Shown here in pieces: positions 11,251-19,639 of a stretch of DNA of 50,513 bases (its first letter is position 1; each line of letters opens with the position of its first letter). Origin of the DNA: Prorocentrum cordatum (taxonomy: Eukaryota > Sar > Dinophyceae > Prorocentrales > Prorocentraceae); assembly GCA_963575745.1 (NCBI GenBank), contig CAUYUJ010011203.1:52501-103013 (forward strand), read 5' to 3'. A program made the position numbers and the translations under genes. The notes beneath the pieces are model-generated. The model did not search any database, was not told the origin of the DNA, and saw only the letters and a program-made list of their open reading frames with translations.

Positions 11251-11680
11251 CCCAAGGCCTTCCCCTCGATGAGACCAGGACTTCCCAGGATGTAGAAGCA
11301 TCCACCAGGCACCGCTCAGGAACAGCACGACGCTTACCTGCTTTATTGATTGCAAACTTCAGGAAGCTGTAATCCCGCTCGGCCTGGGAGATTTCGACCT
11401 CGGGAAAAATACATGCCCTCGGAGAACTCCTTGCATAACCCCCATCCATCCAGACGTCCCAGGACTCGACCACCCGACTCTCCACCCCACCTTCGTACCC
11501 CTTCTTCGAAAACTGGGCCACTAAACTCGATGAATCCTCCACCACTCCTCGAACAGCTTGGTAATCACGCTTCTTCGGGCCCGACCGAGACCCTGCCAGT
11601 CGCCTAGCTTGTCTCGAGGCCTCAGCCAGGCGTCGAGCCCGCCAATGCTCTTGAAGTTCTGCAACCAGATCTAGCTGCAC
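11231..11680 (-). pseudogene. Linker between endonuclease and RT
   Basis: A 149-codon minus frame, rich in Arg, Ala and Glu (for example RRLAEASRQARRLAGSRSGP). It includes DYSFLKFAINKAGKRRAVPE, which resembles the 'K..KAP..' segment just before LINE RT fingers. It has no catalytic motif of its own. It is placed with the retrotransposon by position and strand. Confidence 0.5.
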
Positions 11681-11745
11681 CAGGAGCCGTTCCCGACGAC
11701 GCTGTGCTCGATTACGCTTAGACAGTTCCCGTAAGCGTGCAGCAA

Positions 11746-11778
11746 TCTCCTCCTCCTCCTCCTCCTCCTCCCCCTCCT
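11746..11778. repeat. CTC/CCT trinucleotide run
   Basis: A short CTC run between the endonuclease and RT parts of the retrotransposon, probably a secondary expansion. Confidence 0.8.
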
Positions 11779-12090
11779 CCTCCGATGTTGCCCCACAGAG
11801 CCGACGCCGAAGCCGAAGTCGCTCAGCTAGAAATTATCCGCGTGTCTGGCGAACACTCTGGCGTGAATCGCTCACAAACACAGCCTCGGTGAATATCTGC
11901 TGGCCGACCTCGATGAGAATTGTATTCATACGGTCGAAGAAAGAGTCAGCCGTCGCCGAGTTCAGATCCTCTTCCAGAAGACACCCTCAGCTTGAAGCCG
12001 ACGCTCTAAGGCTTCCAGAAATTCACGCCGACGAGTCCCACCCCGAACGCATATCATGATCGGGTCGAAGTTTCAGTGTGATCTCTTCGC

Positions 12091-12540
12091 TTATGCCTCC
12101 TCAGCGCCAGCAGGTGCCAGCACACATGGTACCAAAGCGTGCACCACTAAATGATCACATGGCTTAGCTTTTGGAATAACCGGAAGATCTCGATTGAGCC
12201 CTCGCAGAGGTCCCGCAGCCTTCAGCACTTGCACCAGGGGTCGGGGCAGACATACATCGATCCTCGACGCGTGACCCGTGAGCGAGTAGAAGGTGGGCGC
12301 TTACCCCCGAAAGGTATTGGCCGCCTGTAGACCCTGTGCAGCCAGAGTGGGACCCATGAAAGCCCCCGCGTAGTGTGCCTGCGACGCCTTCTCGCTGGGC
12401 ACCACATTCAAATCATCATAAACCCATCTGCCACTATCATCTCGGATGCGGCCTAAACCATCATTGAAATCACAACAAAAATTATCCGGGCGAAAGACCC
12501 AACCATGTGAAGTTGTGAATATCGCATTGCGGGTGCCGCT
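12091..12540 (-). pseudogene. Endonuclease (EEP-type) domain of the retrotransposon
   Basis: The minus strand reads VFRPDNFCCDFNDGLGRIRD, whose DFND matches the conserved D-x-N of endonuclease/exonuclease/phosphatase domains; the preceding Gly is replaced by Cys. An ALTERNATE frame from about 12300 gives PTFYSLTGHASRIDVCLP and then KPCDHLVVHALVPC, ending with TAA at 12091. SRID and the DH pair are the expected C-terminal motifs. A frameshift near 12300 separates the halves. The N-terminal part is lost at the junction with the satellite at 12542. Intact relatives nick target DNA. Confidence 0.75.
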
Positions 12541-12541
12541 T

Positions 12542-12913
12542 TCGGTGGAGCTCCCTGTGGGGCCACGAAACGCTGTGCTGGGTGGGGGTGACGCATGCGG
12601 GCGGCAGCACTGGGGCCTTCGGTGGAGCTCCCTATGGGGCCACGAAACGCTGTACTGGGCGGGGGTGACGCATGCGGGCGGCACCACTGGGGCCGTCGGT
12701 GGAGCTCCCTGTGGGGCCACGAAACGCTGTGCTGGGTGGGGGTGGCGTATGCGGGCGGCACCACTGGGGCTTCGGTGGAGCTCCCTGTGGGGCCACGAAA
12801 TGCTGTGCTGGGGTGGGGGTGACGCATGCGGGCGGCACCACTGGGGCCTTCGGTGGAGGTCCCTGTGGGGCCACGAAACGCTGTGTTTGGTGGAGGTGCC
12901 GAAATGGGTGTGC
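12542..12913. repeat. 77-bp tandem repeat, ~5 copies, cut by the assembly gap
   Basis: Unit starts TCGGTGGAGCTCCCTGTGGG fall at 12542, 12619, 12696, 12772 and 12850, a period of 76-78 bp. The core (TCGGTGGAGCTCCC then GGGGCCACGAAACG) is shared with the 90-bp arrays at 46887-47390 and 49720-50513, so these are variants of one satellite family. The array runs into the N gap, so its true length is unknown. Confidence 0.9.
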
Positions 12914-13013
12914 NNNNNNNNNNNNNNNNNNNNNNNNNNNNNNNNNNNNNNNNNNNNNNNNNNNNNNNNNNNNNNNNNNNNNNNNNNNNNNNNNNNNNNN
13001 NNNNNNNNNNNNN
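12914..13013. other. Assembly gap (100 N)
   Basis: Exactly 100 Ns, the usual placeholder for a gap of unknown size, between a 77-bp satellite and a CTC microsatellite. Confidence 0.99.
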
Positions 13014-13032
13014 CTCCGCCTCCTCCTCCTCC

Positions 13033-13064
<32 letters not shown>

Positions 13065-13100
13065 CTCCTCCCGCCTCTCCTCCGCCTCATCATCATCGCC
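13014..13100. repeat. CTC microsatellite beside the gap
   Basis: Imperfect CTC/TCC repeat from the end of the gap to about 13095, ending with a CATCATCAT segment. Confidence 0.9.
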
Positions 13101-13148
13101 CCTCCTGGTTCCGGTTCTGGTTAAGAAAACCGGGAATTCGGCCTGCGC

Positions 13149-13440
13149 TTGGCAAAGCAGGTCCTGGCACGCTCCCCCCTGAGCGGCAGCGAGTGCTGTG
13201 CCCAGCCCAGCGCCGAATGGCCCGGCTGCGCTTGCGTCGAGGCGGCGGTCGACGGCAGGGTGAATGCCCTCTGCTCGGCCCAGTTGCCCATGGGCACGCC
13301 CTCGCGAGTGCGCCGGCAGTTTTGGTGCCTTGAGGGGGCGCCGGCTGACCGCGCTGTCAGTCGCCACGGCCTTGGGGGCCACGTAGAAGTCGCGTCCCTA
13401 CCTGTTCATCCACCACGTCACCAAGTGCCAGCCGCCCCCG
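13149..13440 (+). other. Unassigned open segment, possible exon
   Basis: Plus-strand sequence after GGCAAAGCAGGTCC is open and reads Cys-rich (for example SGSECCAQPSAEWPGCACVE), looking more like protein than the flanking repeats. The opposite strand is also open. I recognise no family and cannot place exon borders, so this is only a pointer. Confidence 0.2.
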
Positions 13441-13558
13441 CGCGGAAGGGGAGGGAAAGGGAGGGAGGGGAAGGGAATGAGAGAGACAGGGACCAGGGAA
13501 AACAGGGGACGGCAGAGGGGATAAGACGAGAAGGCAGAGGGCACCAGACAGATGATCA

Positions 13559-13712
13559 CACCTCCTCCTCCTCCTCCTCCTCCTCCTCCTCCTCCTCCTC
13601 CTCCTCCTCCTCCTCCTCCTCCTCCTCCTCCTCCTCCTCCTCCTGGTCCTTTTCCTCCTCCTCCTCGTGTTTCTCCTCCTCTTCCTCATGCTCCTCCTCC
13701 AGTTCTCATCCT
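13559..13712. repeat. CCT trinucleotide array
   Basis: Near-perfect CCT repeats for about 80 bp, then imperfect to about 13712. Immediately followed by the CAT array at 13724. Confidence 0.95.
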
Positions 13713-13723
13713 CCCCCTCCCCA

Positions 13724-13854
13724 TCATCATCATCATCATCCTCCTTATGATGATGGCTAATCATCAGCATCATAATCACCACCACCATCATCACCATCAT
13801 TATCATCATCGTCATCATCTGCAACATCATCATCATCATCATCATCATCATCAG

Positions 13855-13905
<51 letters not shown>

Positions 13906-14080
13906 GAGCAACATCATCATCACCATTGTAAGCATCACCAGCATCATCAGTCATCAGCGTCAGCAGCATCGTCATCATCATCATCAGCTGCATCATCATC
14001 GTCGCCAACAACGTCATCGATATCACCATAGCCATCACCATCGCCACCATTACCAACATCATCATCATCTTCACCATCAC

Positions 14081-14130
<50 letters not shown>

Positions 14131-14148
14131 GCACCAGCATCATCGTCA
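13724..14148. repeat. CAT/ATC trinucleotide array
   Basis: Imperfect CAT repeats with CAC, CAG and CGT variants. Poly-His, poly-Ser, poly-Met and poly-Asp frames here are artefacts. Confidence 0.95.
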
Positions 14149-16767
14149 TTACCGGTCCTGCGACCCTGGAGACCGCGGGTCGCCCGAGACGTCCCCGGAG
14201 AACGGCCAAAGCTCCAAGACCGTTCGGTCACCCCGAATCCCCACTCTCTCCAAACGGTGGGGTCACCGTGCCGTCTGGGAGCCCCCCGACCGTACCTGCA
14301 GCCAAGAGGGCGGCGTCGTCCAGGGGGGGGGGCGCAAGTCCTGGCCCGAGGCACGTGCGCGGCCCAGGAGGGGGGCCCAAGGGCCGCGTTGAAAGAAGCG
14401 GAGGGGGCCTTGAAACCCAGGGAGACATCAAGGTTGAATGAAGGCCCGCCTCCTCCTCCTCCTCTTCCTCGTCCTCCTCCTCCACCTCCTCTTCCGGTCA
14501 TGAGATCGACACGCCCCAGGCCCTCACCCCCCTCCTGGCCGCGCCCGACCGGGCTTGGCTGCCCCCAAAAACCTGGCCTCGAAGCCCGGCTTGGACGAAG
14601 AGGGGGCGCCCAGCCTTCGCCTGCAGCTTCAAGTTGGCGGAGGCGACGGCGGCCTGACGGCGGGGAGTGGCTGGCGCCGGCCAAGGCCGGGTGGGGGCGT
14701 CAGATGACCTCAGGATCGAATCGATAGGTCGGATCGGTGATCGAAATGAATCGGATCGGCGGAAATCGGCAGACGAGTCGGAAAAACTCTAATCGGCGGA
14801 AATCGGAAGGCTAGTATGCCTCCAATGAGAAATCGGAGCACAAATCTGAGTCCAAAGTCGAATCGAATCGATTCGGAGGAATCGAAGCGAGCCCTGGGAG
14901 GGAGCGGGTCCACAGAACTTGACACGCATCGGCCCCGACCACTGTGCAACACGAAAGAGGGCCAAACATTCTGCAGCCATGAGGGCCGTCCTGGAGTCAC
15001 TCGCTCCACTCATGCGTCGATGCTGCGTCGAACGTCGGTGGACTTGGGTCGAACCGGCGTCGAACCAGAATCGGACAGACCCGTCAAGTGGGACCCAAGA
15101 AGGTCCAAGACCTGGCGCCGCCCGAGAGCAAGCTAAGTACATCTGGAGCCCCACCAGATGGAGCCCCCTTGGCTCCAACAACTCGCTCCATCTGGAGTTG
15201 GCGCCGCCCGAGTGCGCTGCTGGGGAGCATAGAACCTTGATCAGGGATGAGAAGCTGCCCCCGGAGGAATCGGGAGCTCTGGGGCCGCGGACCCAGCAAA
15301 ACTCATCGTCGGACGCCTGGATGAGAGGCCCTCCCCCGGGCTTCGAGTACCGAGGAGCAAACAGAAACAACTGAGGCCCCCACACGCCCTGAAGCCGCCC
15401 TCAATACACCCCAGTGGGCTCCACGGAACCCTTTGGCACGGCGCTGGGATACCACTACACACAGTGGACATTATTTGATGTCTTCGAGAGCACTGCTTAC
15501 TGCCACGCTTTCCCAGGCTTGAGCCGGCTCCTGGCACGCCGTCGCGGGCCCCAGGCCGGGGACGCACTCTCTTACCAGGGTTATCAGCCAAAGGGCCACG
15601 TCGCGAACCCCCGCCAGCCGCACGGCAGCTCCGAACCCGGGCCAGCGGAGCGACGGGAGAGATGGCCGGCTCCGCGCGGCTCCCTTCGGCTCGGGTGCAT
15701 ATCCCGCAGGACAAGGTCGGGGAACTGGATCGACTCAACATGTGCGTCGGACCGGGCTGTGTCGGCACGAATGCGGAATCGAATCGGATCGGCCGCGCCA
15801 GGATGCATGACAGCGCCACCATGCAAGCATCGAGCCTCATCGGATCGTCGGCGTATCATTATCGAGTCAATCGGATCGAAATGGACCCTGAGGGATCGGA
15901 GGGTCCACCATCGTGCCGCTGGTCTCGGAGTCGGAGTGTCCTCAGGTCCTTTGCCTAATCCTCGAAGCCTCAGTCCTCACTCCTGAGGAGCCTTTGAGAA
16001 GCCCAGAGCCCAAATTGCCAAATCTCCCGGGACTTGGCGCGGCTTGGCGCGGCTTGTGGCTTGACTTTTTGAGAGCCACGAGAGCCTGTGACCCACAACC
16101 CAGGCACGGTAGCGGAGTGGGCCGAAGGCCATTAGATACTGACTCACGTCCCCAAAGCGCTAACCACCGACGTCCACCACTAGGTTGTCGGGCCATAACT
16201 CAGGCCTCAGGCGGCCACCTCGTGCGCTTCGGGCTTCGCCGGCACGCTTTCGACGAGGTGCAGCTGATGGAAGCCTCCCGCGGTCCTAAAAAGTCCGAAA
16301 ACTATAGAACCTTTGATCCTCGAAAACCGAAGCCTCTGCGTCTATCCAGCCCCGATCAAGACGACCCCAGGGATCCCCGCTCATCGAAAAGACTTTCAGG
16401 GACGCCCAAGACCGGCCACGAGAGAGGCCCGGAAGGCCCCTGGACTTCAATCGAGCCTCTTCGGGAAAGCTCTGTTGACTGATCATCGCGGCCCACAGCG
16501 GCGGCCCGAAAACGTCCCTGAGGCTGGCAGGGCGGCGTGAAACCATCGCGTTACCCGCTGCTGGCTCGTTGCGAAACCATCCTGTATGCATGTGAAGCCA
16601 TCCTGTATGCATGTCAGTAATGCGCTGGCATGGTGGTGGGAATGCCAGAGGCAGCTGGATAGTGATGATCGGCCTATGCAGCGCGCGTCCGACCGGAAGA
16701 GGGGTTCCTAAAATGTGCCCACAGAGAGTTGGCCTCTCGAACCTCACGGTCACCCTTCCACCTTTCC
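14149..16767. other. No supported gene; ATCGG-word regions and a direct repeat
   Basis: The stretch contains a short CTC run (about 14445-14500) and sequence dense in GAATCGGATCGG words (14712-14910 and again 15700-15900; a weaker patch is near 6060-6140). There is also a direct repeat of GGCGCCGCCCGAG at about 15115 and 15201, flanking about 75 bp with internal inverted CTCCATCTGG words. Near 16570-16615 CCATCCTGTATGCATGTGA is doubled. No domain was recognised on either strand. Confidence 0.45.
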
Positions 16768-18108
16768 TCAATGCCATTCCCCCTTCGGGAACCAGACGAG
16801 GCGCTTCAGAACACGCCCAGCGGGCATCTGCATCTGCAAATCTATGATGTCTACGATCTCCTGCGTGCTGATGAGGTGAGATGTGCTACCGTCTGCGTGG
16901 TTCTTCCCGTCGCCGTATGGGTGGTCCTTGGTCCACCACGGCGTGTCGATGCCGCCCGGGCAAAGGGTGCTGACAGTGACGCCTGTACTACGGGTCTCAT
17001 TGGCGATGGTGTCCATGAAGCCTACCATCCCGTGCTTGCTCGCCACGTACGCAGCCTCGTTGGGGATGCCCCAAGTGCCGGCCACAGACGCGATGGCAAA
17101 CAGGTAACCGGTATCCCGCTTGACCATGCCCTGCAACACCTCGTGTACTACATACATCGTCAGAAGAAAAAAAACATGACGTTAATATAAACGTTTGGAG
17201 GTCCGTGTGGATCTGTTGTATCCACGCTCGATCCCCATCCCTGGCGCGCGGGGTGTGCCAGGGACGCCGGAACCAATACCTGAGGGTCCAGCGCAGACAC
17301 AAGACATCCGCGCGGAGCTCCGAAAGTTTATGCTTATTCAATGTTGTCTTCTTCGAATCGTGCCCTTCAGGTTGATGTCGATGCAGCGGTCCACGTCGTC
17401 AAGCGTCAGCTTCCAGAAGGGCGCCCCGTTGTGGCCCACGGCGGCGTTGCTGATGCAGAGCCCGATGGGGCCCAGCTCGGCCTCGGCACGCCTGACCGCG
17501 GCCACGGCCTCCTCGCGCCTGGCCACGTCGCACGGCACCGCCAGCGCTCCCGCGCCCGCCTCCCGGCAGACCGCCCGCAGCTTCTCCTCGGAGCGGGCCA
17601 GCGCAGCCACCTCAGGGGAAACACCAACTGTCGAAACATAGACTCCCGGAGGTCAGCGCAGAGTTCCTGGATCTCTGCTGGCCCCCTTGGCGGCGCCCCC
17701 AGCGCCGCCACTGGCGCGCTCCGCGCGCCAGCGAAGGGGGGCCAACGCGAAACCGAGAAGTCCGCGCAGACCGAAAACTGTTGTGTACATGTGTTTTCCG
17801 ACCTCCAGAGCCTTCCACCCCTTTGCGGCGAAGTGCCTGACGAGATGCGCGCCCACGCCGCTGGAACCGCGCTCGGCTGGCCACCCCGATGGGTGGGTCG
17901 CAGAAGGACATGCTAGCTTGTCGCCGATGACGGGCCCGGAGACCGAAAGCGGGGAAAGACGCCGGGGTCCAACAAATCATACCATGGTTTTGGGATCAGG
18001 GTGGCCCCCCCGAGCGCGGTCGATGGAGGCGCCCGTGATCAGCGCCACGCGCGGCGCAGCATCGACGCCGGCGCCCCGGGCTCGTTTCGCGGGTGGCTGG
18101 TCGCCCAT
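16768..18108 (-). CDS. Classical short-chain dehydrogenase/reductase, four exons
   Basis: A complete 261-residue SDR can be assembled on the minus strand: exon 1 about 18108-18025, exon 2 about 17862-17803, exon 3 17610-17362, exon 4 17160-16768 (a few bases are ambiguous at introns 1 and 3). It starts MGDQPPAKRARG and ends FPKGEWH. The Rossmann nucleotide-binding motif TGASxGVG is at residues 25-32 and is rebuilt only when intron 1 is removed. A basic residue after strand 2 (ALARSEEK, Arg54) suggests NADP(H). Asp76 is in CDV. The catalytic tetrad is Asn128 (INLKG), Ser156 (ASVAG), Tyr169 and Lys173 (YVASK); CPGGIDTPW follows. Length and motif spacing match the classical family. The substrate cannot be told. 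No signal peptide or membrane span is seen. A TAG (in CGCCCTAG) about 27 bases upstream of the ATG is a possible trans-splice acceptor. All three introns look like inserted elements. Confidence 0.85.
17161..17356 (-). mobile_element. SDR intron 3: TIR-bearing introner with ACGAT duplication
   Basis: ACGAT occurs at both edges (17357-17361 and 17156-17160). Between the copies the ends are inverted repeats over about 50 bp: CTTTCGGAGCTCCGCGCGGA at one end corresponds to CGTTTGGAGGTCCGTGTGGA at the other, with the outer GAAGAAGACAACATTGA and CAGAAGAAAAAAAACATGAC also alike. Excision of one ACGAT and the element joins GGC to ACG ATG TAT and restores the SDR segment NLKGTMYVVHEVL. No register gives GT-AG or GC-AG borders. 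A shorter relative lies at 1168-1212. Confidence 0.75.
17611..17802 (-). mobile_element. SDR intron 2: GT-AG introner with inverted ends
   Basis: In the minus direction the exon ends GGAG, the intron starts GTCGGAAAACAC and ends TTTCCCCTGAG, and exon 3 resumes GTGGCTGCG. This is phase 0 with standard GT-AG borders. GAGGT is repeated at both edges, as expected from a target duplication. The ends are inverted: GGTCTGCGCGGACTTCTCGG and TTGGCCCCCCTTCGCTGGCG near one end match GGTCAGCGCAGAGTTCCTGG and TGGCCCCCTTGGCGGCG read inversely from the other. Confidence 0.7.
17866..18020 (-). mobile_element. SDR intron 1: TIR-bearing introner
   Basis: Both ends carry the same 25-26 bp inverted repeat: ACCGCGCTCGGCTGGCCACC at one end and ACCGCGCTCGGGGGGGCCAC as the inverse of the other, both continuing to CCCNGAT. 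The element is flanked by CGCTGGA (17859-17865) and CGATGGA (18021-18027), a 7-bp target-like duplication with one difference. Removing the element plus one duplication copy restores the SDR TGxxxGxG motif, as TGASSGVG or TGASIGVG depending on where splicing falls. No register gives a GT donor. Confidence 0.75.
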
Positions 18109-18174
18109 CGCGGGGTGTCCCCGCTTCGGCTAGGGCGGCCTGGCCCAAAGCGGCTGCGGCCGTCCAGCAGGTCC

Positions 18175-18345
18175 AGGAGGATAAAGGGGCCCAGGGACAC
18201 ACAAATAACTACACACACACATCCCAGGATTCCACATATTCTCTCATGTTTTCTGAACTCTCGTATTCCCCCCACTTCCCATATTTACACATATTTTCCT
18301 GGGAATCGACGATGAATTGTGCCTGTGTGTTATTCCTCCTGAGAA
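18175..18345. mobile_element. Dispersed repeat family C, copy A
   Basis: It begins CAGGAGGATAAAGGGGCCC then AGGGACACACAAATA and ends TGTGTGTTATTCCTCCTGAG. The middle holds CACTTCCCATATTT and CCTGGGAATCGACGATGAAT. The outer CAGGAGG and CCTCCTG, and the inner GGGACACACA against TGTGTGT, are inverted, so it has weak TIRs. Four copies were found (A at 18175, then 27905, 28817 and 29066), all in the same orientation. This one lies just upstream of the SDR start codon. Confidence 0.65.
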
Positions 18346-18980
18346 ATACGGGCGCTGCATTTTTTCACGCTGGGCGTCTTCGCCGTGTCTCGGACGCTGG
18401 GAACATCACGGATCGGTCTGGCTCGACAAAGGCAACAGAAAGCTGGAGTCTAAGATCTAGGGCCCCAGTCGTGATGTGTTGCAATGTTGACTGTTCGCGA
18501 CGTCGGATCTCAGAGAGCACGAGGAGGGAAGAGGGGGAGATGCTTTGATTCTTCCACTGAGCAGAGCTCGAACATTGATCATGATTTGGGGGGGCTTCTG
18601 AGGGGGAGGCCAAGTAAGGACCCTCCCCTTCTTTGCTCGAGCTCTTCCACGATGGCTCCAAGAAGGCGTCTGAGGCCCCCAAGACAGCTTCAAGAGGCTC
18701 CCAAAAGGCCCCCAAGAAGCCCTCAAGAGGACCCCAAGAGGCCTTCACGAGGCTCCCAGCGGCATACAAGACGTCCCAAGGAGGCTCACAGGACCGCCGG
18801 GAGGCCCCCAAGACGCCCCAAGAGGTCTCCAAGCAGGTTTCTAGGCCGGCCCGCCCTCGCTCCGAGGGCTTTCTAGATCCACCCCGGTTGCCCGCGCTGT
18901 TAAAACATATGTGTCTCTTCCTCTTTTCCCCCGCTAGGTATCAGGGGCATCGCTTCTGGACGACCTGGTGGGGATGCGCG
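18346..18980. repeat. AAGANGCCCCC minisatellite region
   Basis: About 18650-18845 is built from irregular units of the kind CCCCAAGAGGCCTC, about 20-24 bp apart. Similar sequence is at 21190-21680 and in a short block near 46385-46460. The rest of the interval has no recognised gene. Confidence 0.7.
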
Positions 18981-18984
18981 AAGC

Positions 18985-19110
18985 GTCAAGACTTTGTGAG
19001 TGCGAGTGTGTCAGAGTATGAGTGAGTCTCTATGTGCGCGTGAGCCTCAGTGAGTGAGTCTGAGTATGACTGAGTATGGATGAGGTCTGAGTGTGAGTGG
19101 TCCACTCTGA
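18985..19110. repeat. GAGTNTGAGT degenerate array
   Basis: Imperfect hexamers of the GAGTAT/GAGTGT type. The same kind of array is at 37575-37790. Confidence 0.8.
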
Positions 19111-19242
19111 TTGGGGAAGGAGGAGGAGAAGGAGATGAGGCGGAGGAGGGTTCGTTTGTTTTCGGAGCCGTCGAAATATTATCAAGAGCCCCATCATAGA
19201 ATAGGGGGACAACACAACAGCACCAACCATGAAAACATTCCA

Positions 19243-19276
19243 CTGTCACACACACACATACACACACACACGCATA
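19243..19276. repeat. AC dinucleotide run
   Basis: CACACACACATACACACACACAC-type run on the plus strand, with one or two interruptions. Confidence 0.85.
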
Positions 19277-19332
19277 CCGAAATAAACAAAAACACATACG
19301 TGGAGCCTGGTCCATACGCGCGATCCTCCGAC

Positions 19333-19440
19333 GGAGGATCGCGCTGCACCGCCGATGCAAGGCGACGCCAGCGTGAAGAACCTTGGGTTCCACGCCGAGC
19401 CGCCTCGGTGGTGCATCGGTTGTGCGGGCGCGATCCTCCG
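19333..19440. mobile_element. TIR element, family A, copy 2
   Basis: It starts GGAGGATCGCGCTGCACCGC and ends GGGCGCGATCCTCCG, matching the ends of the element at 359-452. A perfect 27-bp palindrome lies across its left edge at about 19318-19344 (GCGCGATCCTCCG, A, then the inverse), as if two element ends were joined head to head. Both copies are followed by GACCCC-type flanks and a CCTAGG some 25-40 bp on, so the repeat may extend beyond the TIRs. Confidence 0.55.
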
Positions 19441-19480
19441 ACCCCGCATGCTCTGACCCCGTCTGGGAGACCTAGGTCAT

Positions 19481-19634
19481 TGACTACCTACCAGACCACC
19501 CCAACCCAACCCGAAGACCCGAATTTCGGGGTGGGGGGTGTACTGGTTCCAAACGTGTTTTTCGATGTTCCCCGACGCCCTGGAGGGCAAATCGGGGTCT
19601 TCGGGTTGGGCTGGGGTGGTTTGGTAGGCGGTGA
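19481..19634. mobile_element. TIR element, family B, copy 2, with GTCAT duplication
   Basis: The ends TGACTACCTACCAGACCACC and (inverse) TCACCGCCTACCAAACCACC match, and the inner arms CCCAACCCGAAGACCC are shared by both sides. GTCAT is repeated exactly at 19476-19480 and 19635-19639, a clean 5-bp target duplication, the same length as that of SDR intron 3. The second copy is at 4853-5034. It is non-coding. Confidence 0.75.
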
Positions 19635-19639
19635 GTCAT

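Larger units (their letters stand above)
9370..12540 (-). mobile_element. Degenerate non-LTR (LINE-type) retrotransposon
   Basis: On the minus strand the order is: endonuclease (12540-12091), a basic linker, reverse transcriptase (about 11250-10158) and a Cys/His-rich tail (about 10088-9370). This is the usual pol order of endonuclease-bearing LINEs. The domains are split over several frames, with frameshifts near 12300, 11230, 11107, 10331, 10150 and 9480, so it cannot make one protein as it stands. The 5' end abuts the 77-bp satellite at 12542. No poly-A or tail repeat was seen at the 3' side. A CTC run (about 11746-11778) interrupts the endonuclease-RT linker. Confidence 0.75.

Noticed and set aside
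16105-16200. GGTAGCGGAGTGGGCCGAAGGC, reminiscent of a Leu or Ser tRNA D-arm.
   Set aside because: No B-box, anticodon stem or matching acceptor stem could be found.
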